Shown in pieces: positions 21,871 through 33,369 of a DNA stretch of 64,000 nucleotides; positions within the stretch are counted from its first letter, which is position 1, and the number at the start of each line of letters is the position of its first letter. A program made the translations under genes and the position numbers. Below the pieces are notes generated by a model. That model had not been told where the DNA came from, did no database searches, and worked only from the letters and a program-made list of their open reading frames with translations. Source of the stretch: Vesta saturnalis (Eukaryota > Arthropoda > Insecta > Coleoptera > Lampyridae); contig JARFJB010000384.1 in NCBI GenBank assembly GCA_036346205.1, forward strand, positions 67,001 to 131,000, in the 5' to 3' direction.

Positions 21871-24479
21871 TCGTTTATAATAATTAATAAAGACAGTCTT
21901 TAATAATTATTAACGTAAAAGGTCGTGATAAACTCTGTCTTCCCTGTATTTGTTAGTTAGAGTAAGTTTCGCTAATACGAAAAGTATCCGCGTTTAACAA
22001 AAACAGACGTTTTTCTTATAATAAAGAATTAATACATTTGTTTTCGGGCATAATTAAATGTTAGATATTTATTTCATTACTGTAAATACGTGCTCCGTTA
22101 ATTAAGAAATCCTGAGATCAGCTTGTTTAGTTAGGTTAGATAATTAAACGCGTACGTACAATTTGCATTTAATACATGTAAATATTAACCTGTCCTGTAT
22201 AAAGCATTCCAAGTACTGAGCTCATATCCAGTCAGTCTGAAAGCCAAATCACGTATAAGCATAGTCATGCGCACCAACGCGTTCGTTGCCCCAGCTTATC
22301 TAAAATATATACAATTTTACATAGCGCCACCTGAACAAATACCGGGCTACCGTGTACAGGGCCGGCCTGAATGGTCGTAATAGACAAAATTAAATTGTCA
22401 TTAGTAGGATTTTTGGGTCATAACACACCAACCATTGAACCACAATAATTTATATTTCCACAGAAACGGCTCAGGATCCAATAGCAACCATTACAGTCCA
22501 CGGGGGACCAGCCAAACGGGCGCTGCTAACCAGGACATCCCGGGTAACACCCAATAAGATTCGTTTTGTTATATTATTATTTCCTGTAGGTTAGATTATC
22601 TTAGGTTCATAAAACAATAGGTAATATACGTTTAAAATAGTTTTGTTGTATTATTCAAAGAGTACACTGTTGAGCACCACGATACGAACCACCCCCGTCT
22701 TGTTAAGACAAGATCCGATTTGAGCTAGAACGAGGTAAATTAAATTGAACCCTTTTAAATTTAATTATTGTAAAGAAAGGGGCGTTACACACAAGCACGC
22801 ACGCACGCACGCACCCACGCACGCACGCACCCACGCACACACACACAAGATTTTTTTGCTCAAATTTTGTTTTTGGGCATTTTAAAGCGATTGAGCAAAT
22901 AAAAGTTGGAAATTTTTTTAGCGATACAGTATTCCCCATCCGTTGGATGTGGAAGTAATTTGCGTTAATTTAACTCATATAACGGTGTAGAAACACTTTT
23001 TAAAAGATTTAACCAAGTTTTTACTATTTTGCCACTTTCATTCTCCTGTAAAATGCCGCAAAACGGAGTTACGCAGTTTACGGAGTAAGCCGACGATATA
23101 TTATGATTACATTAGTGAAAATTATTTTTGTAGCTACTTTACTTTAAATACAATCGTAGAAAGTTGGAAACTTCTATAGAGAATTGATCTGTATTCTTAT
23201 GTACAATAAAGGGAAAAATATAAATTTGGGTACCGTAAAAGATCATCCTCATAAATAATATTATTACTGCTTATATTTAAAGTGAATGAGGGAAGTAAAA
23301 CTAGTTTATGATTTTAGTAAGAACGTAGGTATCATGTAATGCAAATATAATCTGCAAAAACATTACCGAGGGAAATATAGGTTCTTCCCCTTGACACAGC
23401 AACCTGTTCAAAAGCTTTTACTTGTGTTTTGGTTGGTAATGGTTAGTGCAGATATAAATAAGGGGGTTTTCTAGTTTTGTCAACTTTGTAATTAAAGTTT
23501 TGTTAAACTTTATGATCCACATTTATCACATTTAGACTAATAAAGTAAATACATTATAAATTAAAATCATGCATAAAACGTGCTTTCAAGAAAGCTTTGT
23601 GTATTTTAAAAATATTGTATTTTGTTTGAAGTGATTATGTACATAAATAATTGGTATTTGTAAGGCAATATTTATAGTAAAGAACATAATCTCACAGAAA
23701 TACTTGATGCTTATAATTATCTTTAATTAGAATTAAGATTTTGCTTATAATGAACTGTCCTGTCCTTCACAAATCAACTTATTAATTACGCATACAAAAA
23801 AAAACAGAACTTTATCAAGAAAAAAGGTTATGAGGTAGATTCGAAATGTAAGTTATTTATTGAAGCTGTTCATACATCACCAGTGGTTGCAAGATTGGCA
23901 CAATTCGACAACATACTCAATTAATTCACAGGCTTGGAAGTTATGCAGTCATTAAATTTTAACAGTTGGCAAAACTGCATCTTGTACTAAGATTTAGATT
24001 AGTTGGCATGACCAATTATGATGAATCTACTAACCCTGTAGTTTCTAAGGCTAAACAATCAGAAGGAAGTTGAAAATTACTTTTATTGTAAGAAACATAT
24101 AACAATAGAGTGTACCCATTAGAGTGAATATTTTTTCCTAGTTGGTTAAATCAAACAAGAAGCAAGAAAAAGGGTGAAGCTGAAACCATGAAAGTGAAAA
24201 ACGACATTTGAAATTTGAACCATCTACACAAAACAATTATCCTTAAAATGGACGAAAAGTATTCTTTACTATCAGATTAACAAATTTCTAAAAGAGAAGA
24301 TTACGAGATTGAAACGAGATGCTTTAGAACGGAATCAAACAAGCATAAAAGCATAATACTCTCACAAATGTGAACCTCCATGAAAATAGCAGAAAATCAT
24401 AGCGTTTAAAAATACCGAATTTATCCGAATGACCATGGGCGTACGTCGTTACATGAAATGGTATCACATATATTCGTGT
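21871..24479. other. AT-rich DNA without recognisable gene
   Basis: It contains an (ACGC)n tract at about 22,790-22,850 and the inverted 30-bp match to 4,171-4,200 at 23,065-23,094. The stretch 23,870-24,360 has fragments of coding-like composition (for example SPVVARLAQFDNIL) broken by many stops, not enough to identify a family. Confidence 0.45.
22790..22850. repeat. (ACGC)n microsatellite
   Basis: ACGC tetramers with two CCC interruptions, ending in (AC)n. Confidence 0.9.
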
Positions 24480-24483
24480 TTAA

Positions 24484-26856
24484 CCCTCCTATTGTGTTCG
24501 GGTCAATATAACCCAGTCGCGTTCTTCTAATGTGCATAATTCGTTAATTTATTTAAATATTTCGTTGCCACTGCATGATTTTTATTTCATTACTCTAATA
24601 ACGGTGTACCTAGACTGATATTAGAAAATGATAATTAGTTTTTTTTAATGCATTTGTTACACTCACTATGTTTGGGTCTATATGACCCTCTGATTTGTGT
24701 GGTTCAAACGAGAAGCAGATTATTATCGTAGACGAATGTATTTTATTAGTGTTGTTTTATTTTCATAAATAAAAATAACTTACATAATATTGCCACATGA
24801 TTGCGCATATTGTATTCGTTATTTGCCTACCGGTAAACAAGTTTATTGTTGAGACTTGTATGTGGCTCGCGTATAAATGCAGCCAGTGAGCATATGTGTG
24901 TTAGTTTCGTAGTAAATATCAAACCTGATGCTATACTCTAATAAGAAATTACGTAACAATTGAAATTTATTATTGAAAATGTGTAATGAGAGAGTGCTTA
25001 CGGATAGTGAACTTGAGAAACTTTTGTGTGATTCTAATGCTTCCGAAGAAGAAGACCATTGGTCCGAAACCGAAATATATGATAGCGAATCGAATGATGA
25101 AGTGGAGGCTACGATTTCAGATGAAGCTAATACGGATAATCACGCAACTTCAAAAGATGGCAATTATAGTATGCAATGAAAAGACACAACAATCGGGAGA
25201 ATTATCAGCAGCAAATATTATTTCATTGATTCCTGAGCCAATAAGGTATGCTACGTCGCGAATAATAGATATAAAATCCGCATACTCCTTATATTTCACA
25301 CCCAAAATTGTAAACCTAATTTTAAAAATGTCAAATCTAGAAGGTGAAAGACTTTATGGTGACATAGTTTCAAGAACTAGCATTAGTTGAATTAGAAGCA
25401 TATTTTGGCCTACTGTTTCTAGCTGGAGTGTGTAAATCTCATGGAGATGCAACAACCAGTCTGTGGGATGGAAATGTAGGTCATCCAATATTCAGAGCAA
25501 CGATGTCCCTACAACGATTTCATGTAATTGCACGAATAATTTGCTTTGACGATAAAAAAAACTCGACCACAACGACGCCAAACTGATAAATTAGCTCCCA
25601 TACGGGTCTTGCGGGATGAATCGGTTGTAATTCTACCAAAACACTACAATGTTCACGAAAATGTAACAGTAGATGAGTAACGTGTACCTTTTAGAGGCCG
25701 TTGTCCTTTTAGACAGTAAACGCGAATAAACCTGCTAAATACGGAGTCAAAATTTGGACTTTATGCGATTCTATAACTGCTTATGTATATAACATGCAAG
25801 TTTACCTCGGGAAAAAAGAAGGTGAACCTCCAGGGAGAGGTCAAGGTAAAAGAGTTGTGCTAGATCTTACTTATGGTCTAAAAGGTCACAACGTAACGTG
25901 TGATAATTATGTTACCTCGTACGATCTGGGGCAGATGCTACTGAAAAGAAAAACAAACCATGCTTTGCACTTCGCATAAATAAGTCTGAATTGCCAGCCG
26001 CATTAGTCCGCAACAGGAAAGAAGTTCTTTCTTCAAAATTTTACTTTACTAAGGACACGTCGATAGTTTCCGAAATGGAATAAAAATGTTATGCTCATAA
26101 ACACCATGCACCACGATAACAGTGTGTGTAACCAAGATCATAAAAAACCGTTTATGATTTTAGATTACAACAAAACTAAAGGTGCGGTAGGCACGTTAGA
26201 CAAGTTAATAATAACATACACATGCAAACGGCAAACTAAAAGATGGCCAATAACTATCTTTTACAACATCAGCTTACAACGCGTATGTTCTGTGGTGCGA
26301 AGTAACTCCAACCTGGAATGCTGAAAAACTTACAAAACGGCGACTATTTCTTGAAGAACTGGGTAATTCCTTGATGACTCCATTATTGCAAGAAAGAAAA
26401 CGTCACCCTCGAAGTATTTCCTGCAACTGAAATGATTATAAAGGCACGTTCTTCAACCAGTAATGCCGACATAAGGGACCAATCAACCACAACCAAGCGT
26501 AAAAGATGCAATTTTTCTCCCTCTTCAAATGATAATAAAACTAATATGGTATGTTGCAATTGCTCAAAATACCTATGTAAAACTCATGTATATTACTACT
26601 GTCAAAACTGTAGCAAATAAATGTATATACCTAACTACTACGTTTTTCAGATGTTCTTTACACAACATTTATAATAATATGTTATAAAAATAAAATAACG
26701 TAATAAAATGTAATAAATAATAAATACTACGTCTTATTTATTATTATTAATTACAGTTATATCAATTTAAAGACAATAAAACAACAACTATAGGCTCCCT
26801 GGTCATAATGGCCCGAACACAATAAGTGAAACCAAAATGTTAACACAATAGGAGGG
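24484..26856 (+). mobile_element. piggyBac-family element, decayed
   Basis: The left end is TTAA (24,480-24,483) followed by CCCTCCTATTGTGTT. The right end is the exact 15-bp reverse complement AACACAATAGGAGGG, ending at 26,856 and followed by TCAA, a one-base variant of the expected TTAA. A second inverted copy of the subterminal sequence (ATTGTGTTCGGG(T/C)CA) lies about 35 bp inside the right end. Size is 2.37 kb with one transposase pseudogene, all standard for piggyBac. Confidence 0.93.
24979..26620 (+). pseudogene. piggyBac-type transposase, broken
   Basis: The ATG at 24,979 begins MCNERVLTDSELEKLLCDSN and an acidic leader. Successive frames then give IPEPIRYATSRIIDIKSAYS, LEGERLYGDI, ELEAYFGLLFLAGVCKSHGD and LWDGNVGHPIFRATMSLQRF. 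Downstream are VTVDE followed by a stop (catalytic first Asp retained), NKPAKYGVKIWTLCDSITAY and GLKGHNVTCDNYVTSYDLGQ. Next come KPFMILDYNKTKGAVGTLDK and a C-terminal cysteine-rich finger CCNCSKYLCKTHVYYYCQNC (26,550-26,610). There are at least five frameshifts or stops. The C-terminal finger, which binds element ends, is intact. Confidence 0.92.
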
Positions 26857-27655
26857 TCAAACAGGCCCGCGCCGTCCATATGGGCAACTCGTGCGTTGCA
26901 CGAGGGCGCCGTGGATGCAAAGGCACCTGTCGATGCCTCTCAATTTACAAATTTTCAACAATACAAGAAAATAAAAATATGTTCCCGTCATTTGAAAACG
27001 AAAATAGTAGTAATTATATATTATTTTACAATAATTACAGCTTTCTGCGTGCAATTTCAGCGACTGTTATTTTGTTAAAAAATAATAATAAACATAGATA
27101 AATCATTCTTTATTCATAATAAAGGCTTAGTGATTTGTCGTGTTGCGTTTCAACTTGTATTTTAACAAGTATACAATTATTCGTATTGTAACTTGCATTC
27201 TGTCACTTGTATTTCGACCTCCTACATAAAAAGAGTTTACTTGATACATTTGTTTTATATTTATTATATTATCATACCGTTTGACAACTAGTTAAGAAGA
27301 GATAATTTTAATAATAATACCTAGTAAATTTTGTGTTCGTTTAATCGATTATTACTTAGTTAGTTATTAGTTCAATTGAGTACTTAAAAGCTTCTATCTC
27401 TATCTAATGTAAATTAAATGAGTTTTGTAATCAATTTGGTGGAAAACTAATTGTTTATAATTAACTTTTTTTTCAAGTTTAAGCACTAAATATTTTTAAT
27501 TGTTACCCATCTTGTTTTAAAGAAACTACTTTAAAATTTTCCCGCGACCTCAGGAATATTTAAACATTTAAACTGTTTTTTTTATTAATTTTCACGATTG
27601 AATTATTTTTACAATTAATAAAATGTGAAGCGAATTAATTTGGATTTATATATAG

Positions 27656-27750
27656 ATGTCTAAAGAGGAAATAACAAAAAAGAAACTTTCCGGATATGAA
27701 AACTTATTAAACAAACGAAAACAAGAAGAAAACTTAGAAAAAAACTAATT
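27656..27750 (+). pseudogene. hAT transposase N-terminal piece
   Basis: ATG at 27,656 gives MSKEEITKKKLSGYENLLNK, then RKQEENLEKN and a stop. The KLSGxENxxKRK pattern is the usual opening of ZMYM1-like hAT transposases. It is short, so the call rests on this motif and on the hAT-like end upstream. Confidence 0.5.
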
Positions 27751-28420
27751 CAAAAGTAACAACGTTTTTTCCAAAAACCAACCTTTTCTCAAGAAAACAA
27801 AGCTGTTCGAATTATTGCTAATTTACAGTTCAGAGATGACTGCCGGAAACCATTTAGGGATTTAAAAATACTAACGTTTCCTTGTCTTTTCATCCTAGAG
27901 CTCTGTGATATGCTAAGAAGCACATATAACGGGCAATAAGACAATGTGAACTACACAGCCATGACACCAAAAAAAAGATAATATAAGACTAACGTACTGC
28001 AGGTTAACAAAAACTCAAAATAGCATTATCCACCAGTGACAATCTTTATACAATTATCTTCCTGGTGACATGAAATCTCTAACGTTATTAAAATTTAAAG
28101 CGAGAATAAAATAATTTCTAATGTTAAATTCATTTTATTCATTTGATGAGTTTATCGCTAACGTTAAGCATCTAGATGAACTAGTTAATTATTTGTTTCT
28201 GTGTTCAACTTGTTGGTTAACCACCAAACCATGTTTGTACTGTTTATACTTACATTATATTTTTTATTCTGTAGATAATTTTTGAGGAGTGTAAGTGTAC
28301 CGTCACGTTCGCACAATAAATATTTTTTTTTTTTTTTTTGAGGTTTTAATGGCAACGACAGCATTGGTCTTGCGCCATATTGTTCACTATTTCATGTTTC
28401 TCTGGTTTCACTATTACCAA

Positions 28421-29278
28421 TTAGATTTTATTTAGTAAATTTGTACATTTTAAAAACCTCATGAACTTCCTAACGTTCGCACTATCATCATTTAACACCT
28501 CGGAGATGTCTTCGCTCATACCTACTGCATTTCTTTGTAGTTTATATTTTGGACATTTAATCAATATGTGTTCGACAGTGATTCCAACGTGGCACATGTC
28601 GCATACCTCTCGTTCTGTTCTGCCTAGAAGATATTGGTGGGTTATCCGGGTATGCCCAATACGTAATCTCGTAAGTGCGATTTCTTCTCTTTTGTGTAAT
28701 TTATGATTCGTATTGCATTTTGGTGTGCTATTTTTAAAGTAGCTATGATGATTATTTGCCTCTTGCCAAACTTCTTCCCATTTTTGGTAATTTTTTTTTG
28801 TTAGATGTTTTTTGTAATTGTCAGGATGAAGAGAGATTTTGTCAAGATTGGTTGAGTTTGCAGCTTGTTTTGCAGCTTTGTCTACCATCACGTTACCGTT
28901 TATGCCCACATGACCCGGAATCCAAATTAACGTTACATTTGTTTTTATATTCCTTAGGTAATGTATACGTTCTTTTACCATGCTTACGAGTGGGTCTATT
29001 GTACTGGTTTCTTTACTTATAGCGTGTATAGCACTCAATGAATCCGTACATATCACTATCTCAGTCGTGTGTTTATATTCTATTAATAATAACGTCTGCC
29101 ATATTGCATACAATACTGCAACATAGACACTTGTAATTTCGCTGTGTTTCCAAGTGTAGATCTCATTGTTAATACATATTGCACTTGCAGTTCCCTTTTC
29201 TGTTTTAGAGCCGTCCGTATAAATAACTGTGGCACCCTCATGTTGTAGTAACAAATTTCTAAACTGCGCTCTGTACAT
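28421..29278 (-). pseudogene. LINE C RNase H domain and C-terminal finger
   Basis: A clean 285-codon frame contains the RNase H motifs VIYTDGSKTEKGTASAICIN, VICTDSLSAIHAIS, TLIWIPGHVGINGN and VDKAAKQAAN, so the D-E-D-D catalytic set can be largely traced (the Glu region is SVYVAVLYAI, where relatives have an E-A-x-A pattern). The tail has CDMCHVGITVEHILIKC, a Cx2Cx8Hx4C finger. It is the best preserved part of the element but is cut off from its RT by frameshifts near 29,280-29,440. It would degrade the RNA strand during cDNA synthesis. Confidence 0.88.
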
Positions 29279-29441
29279 TGAATTGGTTGTTTCATTTTTA
29301 ATGTTTTTGGACAGTTCTAGTACTGTATTTATGTTGTCGTGTAGTATCCATGGAGCATATGGTGAGGTCGAATATTGCAGTAAATAGGGCAGTTCTTCTC
29401 CGAGTGTCTCTAAAAGTTCAAATGCTCGAATAATGGCTGGT

Positions 29442-30476
29442 CTACTTATTGTACTTTTTCGTTGGTATTCTAGTGTAGTGTGCGTGTCGTGCAGATAAAC
29501 TTCGTTTCTGTGATTTCTTATGGATTTGACTTTGGTTAGGTAGTTGCATAGTAATATCTGTCTCCGTACATATAAAGGGGAATTCCAGAGCTTGCAAATA
29601 TTGATGACAGCTGGTGCGAAAAGCCCCTATGGCCATTCGTATTCCTGTAGAGTGTATCGTGTCTAACGCTTTCAATGTGGATTTTCTAGCTGAAGAATAT
29701 ATGATGCTTCCATAATCTAACACAGGTATTATAAAAGATTTTATAACTGGATTAAGGTGCTTACAGTTAATGTTACATAAACATCTCATTAGATTTAACC
29801 TTTTTTTGCATTTGGTTGCCAGTTGTAAAATATGCTTTTTGAAATGTAGCTTATTGTCAAAGATTAATCCTAGAAATTTAATAGCATCCGACAAGTCGAT
29901 TCTTGCACCTTCAATATACAGTGTTGGTTCGTCATGTTGCAGCCTTAGTCGACAGAAATGGATTGCCGTTGTTTTGCTATTGTTAAAGCGCATTCCCATC
30001 TTATCTGCTTGTGATGTAATTTTATTAATGACTGATTGTAATTTATATTCAATTGTCACCATCTCCGTGTGCTCATAGAAAATTATCAAGTCGTCTACGT
30101 AAAGCAAAGTTGTTATTTGAGTCAATTGTTGATATCAAGTTATTTATTCCTATTAGGAAGATACAGCTGAGAACGGAACCCTGAATACCGTTCTCAGAGA
30201 ATGTGTTAGATGTTTCATTTTGTAGCCTTACAGCAAAAGTACGCTGCGTTAAGAAGCTTTGTACTGTTAAAGTAAATTTCTTTCAAGTTCCAATTGTATA
30301 AATTTTTTGTTATATTATACTTCCACATCATTTCATAGGCCTTTTCTATATCGAATGCTACAGCCACAGCGTGGTTTCTTCTGAGAAAAGCATTCAATAT
30401 TAATGTCTCTAGATGCACCAGGTGGTCAGTAGTTGATTGTTGTTTTCTAAAACCTGCCTGACTAGGTGATATTCTG
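29442..30476 (-). pseudogene. LINE C reverse transcriptase, internally deleted
   Basis: It begins in the middle of the domain: RISPSQAGFRKQQSTTDHLV, then VAFDIEKAYEMMWKYNI holding the first catalytic Asp. After frame breaks comes GIQGSVLSCIFLIGINNLI, then LLYVDDLIIFYEHTEM (catalytic YVDD). The thumb-like KFLGLIFDNKLHFKKHI and FIIPVLDYGSIIYSSARKST follow. The fingers (NxYRPI.. region) are missing because the endonuclease linker joins straight to RISPSQ at 30,470-30,480. The gap is about 200 codons compared with complete relatives. Confidence 0.85.
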
Positions 30477-31493
30477 TTATTCTTTTCTTTGGGCGTTTAA
30501 TATAATTTTACGCATTTGGGCACGCGCTTTCTTAAATTCCACAAGATTCTGTATAGTGGGTTGCTTTCGGAATACGTTAAAGCATTTTCTTTTTCTTGCT
30601 ACGGCATTCTTAACGTCATTTGACCACCAGGGTACGTTCCTTTTTGATGATTCTCCCTTTGATTGAGGAATTGATTTTTCCGCTGCGGTACGTATCTGCT
30701 CTGTGAGGGCTAATATTTTGTCCCCAACTTGTGACTTTTCCTGAATAGGTGGCGATGTTTGCAAGATTTCTGCAAATAGCTCCCAGTTAGCTTTAGCAGT
30801 GATCCACTTTTTGGGTAGATTATAGTTTTGTTTATGTGATATTGTCGAAGTAAATACAGGAAAGTGGTCGCTGTTGAACAAGTCTTCATGGACTTTCCAT
30901 TCCATATGTAATGCCACAGAGGGTGAGCAGATAGCCAAGTCGATAGCTGTAAAATTATTGCCTTTTGAGTTAAAATGCGTAGGTTCACCTGTGTTGAGTA
31001 ATACAAGACCGTTATTATCCAGGAACGATTCGATTAATCGGCCTCTCGCGTCTGTAGTTGTAGAGCCCCATATAGTTGAATGGGAGTTAAAATCTCCTAC
31101 GATAATGTATGGGGTTGGGAGTTGAGATGTCATATTTTCCAAATCGTTGACTGTCCAGCAGTGTGATGGTAGATACAAGTTACATATTGTTAATTTTAAT
31201 GGAAACGTAACTTGAATCGCTACTGCTTGTAGGTTTGTGTTGATGTTTATTATTTTATGGGGAATGTTGCTCCTTATGTATATAGCTACACCGCCACTAG
31301 CTCTATCATTAATGGTGTAATTATTTTGATAGTTTTTATAACCTCGGAGAACAAATCTCTCGTTTTTCTTTAAATGGGTTTCCTGGATACACAAACAGTA
31401 AGGATTTCGTTCATTTATGATCATCTTTAGTTCGCAGTACCGTGTCCTTAAACCATTACAATTCCACTGCAAAATATTTTCTAAAAGGGTCAT
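30477..31493 (-). pseudogene. LINE C endonuclease
   Basis: The natural start is ATG at 31,493 (MTLLENILQWNCNGLRTRY). Motifs in order are LQWNCNG, CLCIQETHLK (catalytic Glu), RASGGVAIYIRSN, ICNLYLPSH, YIIVGDFNSHSTIWGS, AIDLAICSPS and LFNSDHFPVF (catalytic Asp-His). All active-site residues are kept and the frame is open for about 339 codons, so the domain itself looks recent. It runs to RAQMRKIILNAQRKE, where the internal deletion begins. Confidence 0.9.
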
Positions 31494-31614
31494 TTTTATA
31501 AAATACAGTTGAACAGAAACATATATGACAAACGAAACATTCATATCACAGGTAGGTATCACAAACCGTATATTACGGACTATATATCACAAACTAGATA
31601 TCACAGACTAAATA

Positions 31615-32605
31615 TCACAGACCAAATTTCACACCTTGATTAATTGTTCTAACTAGTGAAACTAACGAGTTTCCAGTCTCAGCATTACCATTAGTATCAC
31701 TTTTGGGTTTTCTTGGCTTTCCCTTTGGCCAACCTTTCGGTCTCTTTTGTATTTTGTTTTGATTTTGCTTTTGTCTAGTATTAAAAGAAGGTCTTTCATC
31801 AATTAACTCTAACAACTCTGTAGGAGTAGGTGGGCTGAGCTGCCGTTTTAATGTTCCTTCAATTACTTCCATTTCGTCCGATGAAGACTTATCGTCTCCA
31901 GTCGTTGATTGTAGTAGAGATATTGAAGGTGTAGTAATTCCAGTGGAACTATGTACAGTTAATTTTAAAGGATATTCTTGTGGTACAGATTTATGTTGTT
32001 TTGTCTGAATGTTTTCACTATAAATATACTTCTTAATACCGTCGTCTATCATCGTTCCTATTGCGGGTAGAAGTGTATTTATTACTTCACTCGCTATATC
32101 GCTGTTTCTTTTTGCAGCTGCATCCGCATAAGTTTTTTTTGATAACACAGGTGAAAGCTTTAACTCTTCTTTCGCTTCAAAATAAGACAGCTTTTTTGTC
32201 GTTTTTATCTCCTGAATTGCCAACTCTTCTTTGAAATTCGGACATTCGCGGGATCTACACAAATGTTCTCGTCCACAATTGATACAGCAAATATTACTAC
32301 ATTCTCCCTCATGTACTTGATTTCGAAACGCATCTGACTTCGTTTCTGCAATTTGTAGAATGGCCAAATCTTTGGCAGTTCATACATCTGATGGGTTTAA
32401 TATAAGTCCTTACGGGTAATATATAGATTCCAGCAACTATTCTATGTGGTAGGTGTGGTGTACTAAAAGTAAATATGTGGTTTGCGGTATCCACCATAAC
32501 TCCATTCCTTCTTGTCTGAATGCGACGCACATCAATAACCTTTTCGCTCTCTAATTCTTCTAATATTTCAGAAATAGTGCAGTTTAGAAAGTCCTGCAAA
32601 AACAA
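31615..32605 (-). pseudogene. LINE C ORF1 (gag-like, zinc knuckles)
   Basis: The first frame (32,605-32,309) has HIFTFSTPHLPHRIVAGIYI, RTYIKPIRCMNCQRFGHSTN and the start of a second knuckle. A frameshift near 32,330 leads to CCINCGREHLCRSRECPNFK, then a long Lys/Ser-rich tail ending KRPKGWPKGKPRKPKSDT (31,740-31,690). This matches nucleic-acid-binding ORF1 proteins of Jockey/I-type LINEs. Confidence 0.82.
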
Positions 32606-33221
32606 TACCTCTACTCTTATTTAAAGAGTCGTGACGACTCTACATTCATGTTACATAGCCGTTTCACAGTTAGCAGTTTTCGAGACTGTAGGTTACCAAC
32701 AGTTTCTATTAATAGTCCGTCCCTTATTTTTTACAGATTTTGCCTGACCGATTACTCCAAACAAACTCTTTGACTAAAAAGGAGACACCTTGGTAAAATC
32801 TCCTTCTAAACTCTTAACGAGAAGGAACGGGTAAATCCTCCTTTTCCATGTTCGTTATGGGTTTTGTACGCGACTTCGCGTCTGGTTGAGAGGCCAGAAC
32901 CTCTTTAGTTTTGGATTTTACACTCATAAGAATCCCACGAGAAAGGAACAACTAAAGTCCACTACGGCAGTGGTCCATACCGCAGCAAGGCAGAACACTG
33001 TCGGGGATGCCAGGTACCCGACAGACACCGTTCGCGACCAACTAACGTATGGCCATTCATCCTCGGTACGGTACGTATTACACTTGGATTACGCCTTTGA
33101 TTATGGGGTTAGGTCCAAGACATGAAACAAGTGACAGAACCAAAACAATCAAAAGAACGACGACACGACATGCGACCAGCGTTAGCGTTACAAGTACCAT
33201 GATCTGGTTCGACTTTACAAA

Positions 33222-33262
<41 letters not shown>
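33222..33262. repeat. (ATT)n microsatellite
   Basis: About 13 ATT units. It sits between the LINE C 5' region and the hAT coding remnant; it could be the tail of a small plus-strand retroelement upstream, but no such element was recognised. Confidence 0.95.
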
Positions 33263-33264
<2 letters not shown>

Positions 33265-33369
33265 AAAAAGACCTTCTGTCTACATCAACGGCGGAATTTC
33301 AAACAGTATGCTGGACTATTGATGAAGAACTGCTGGAGAAGGATGTATCAATATTCAGCTACCATCAAG

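Larger units (their letters stand above)
28320..33220 (-). mobile_element. I-like LINE with RNase H (LINE C), decayed
   Basis: The minus strand carries a gag-like ORF1 (about 32,605-31,615), an endonuclease, a reverse transcriptase with an internal deletion, an RNase H domain and a CCHC finger. It ends in poly(A), seen as T18 at 28,323-28,339. ORF1 zinc knuckles plus RNase H place it in the I/Nimb/LOA group. Sequence 32,606 to about 33,220 is probably 5' untranslated. No target duplication was verified. Confidence 0.85.
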
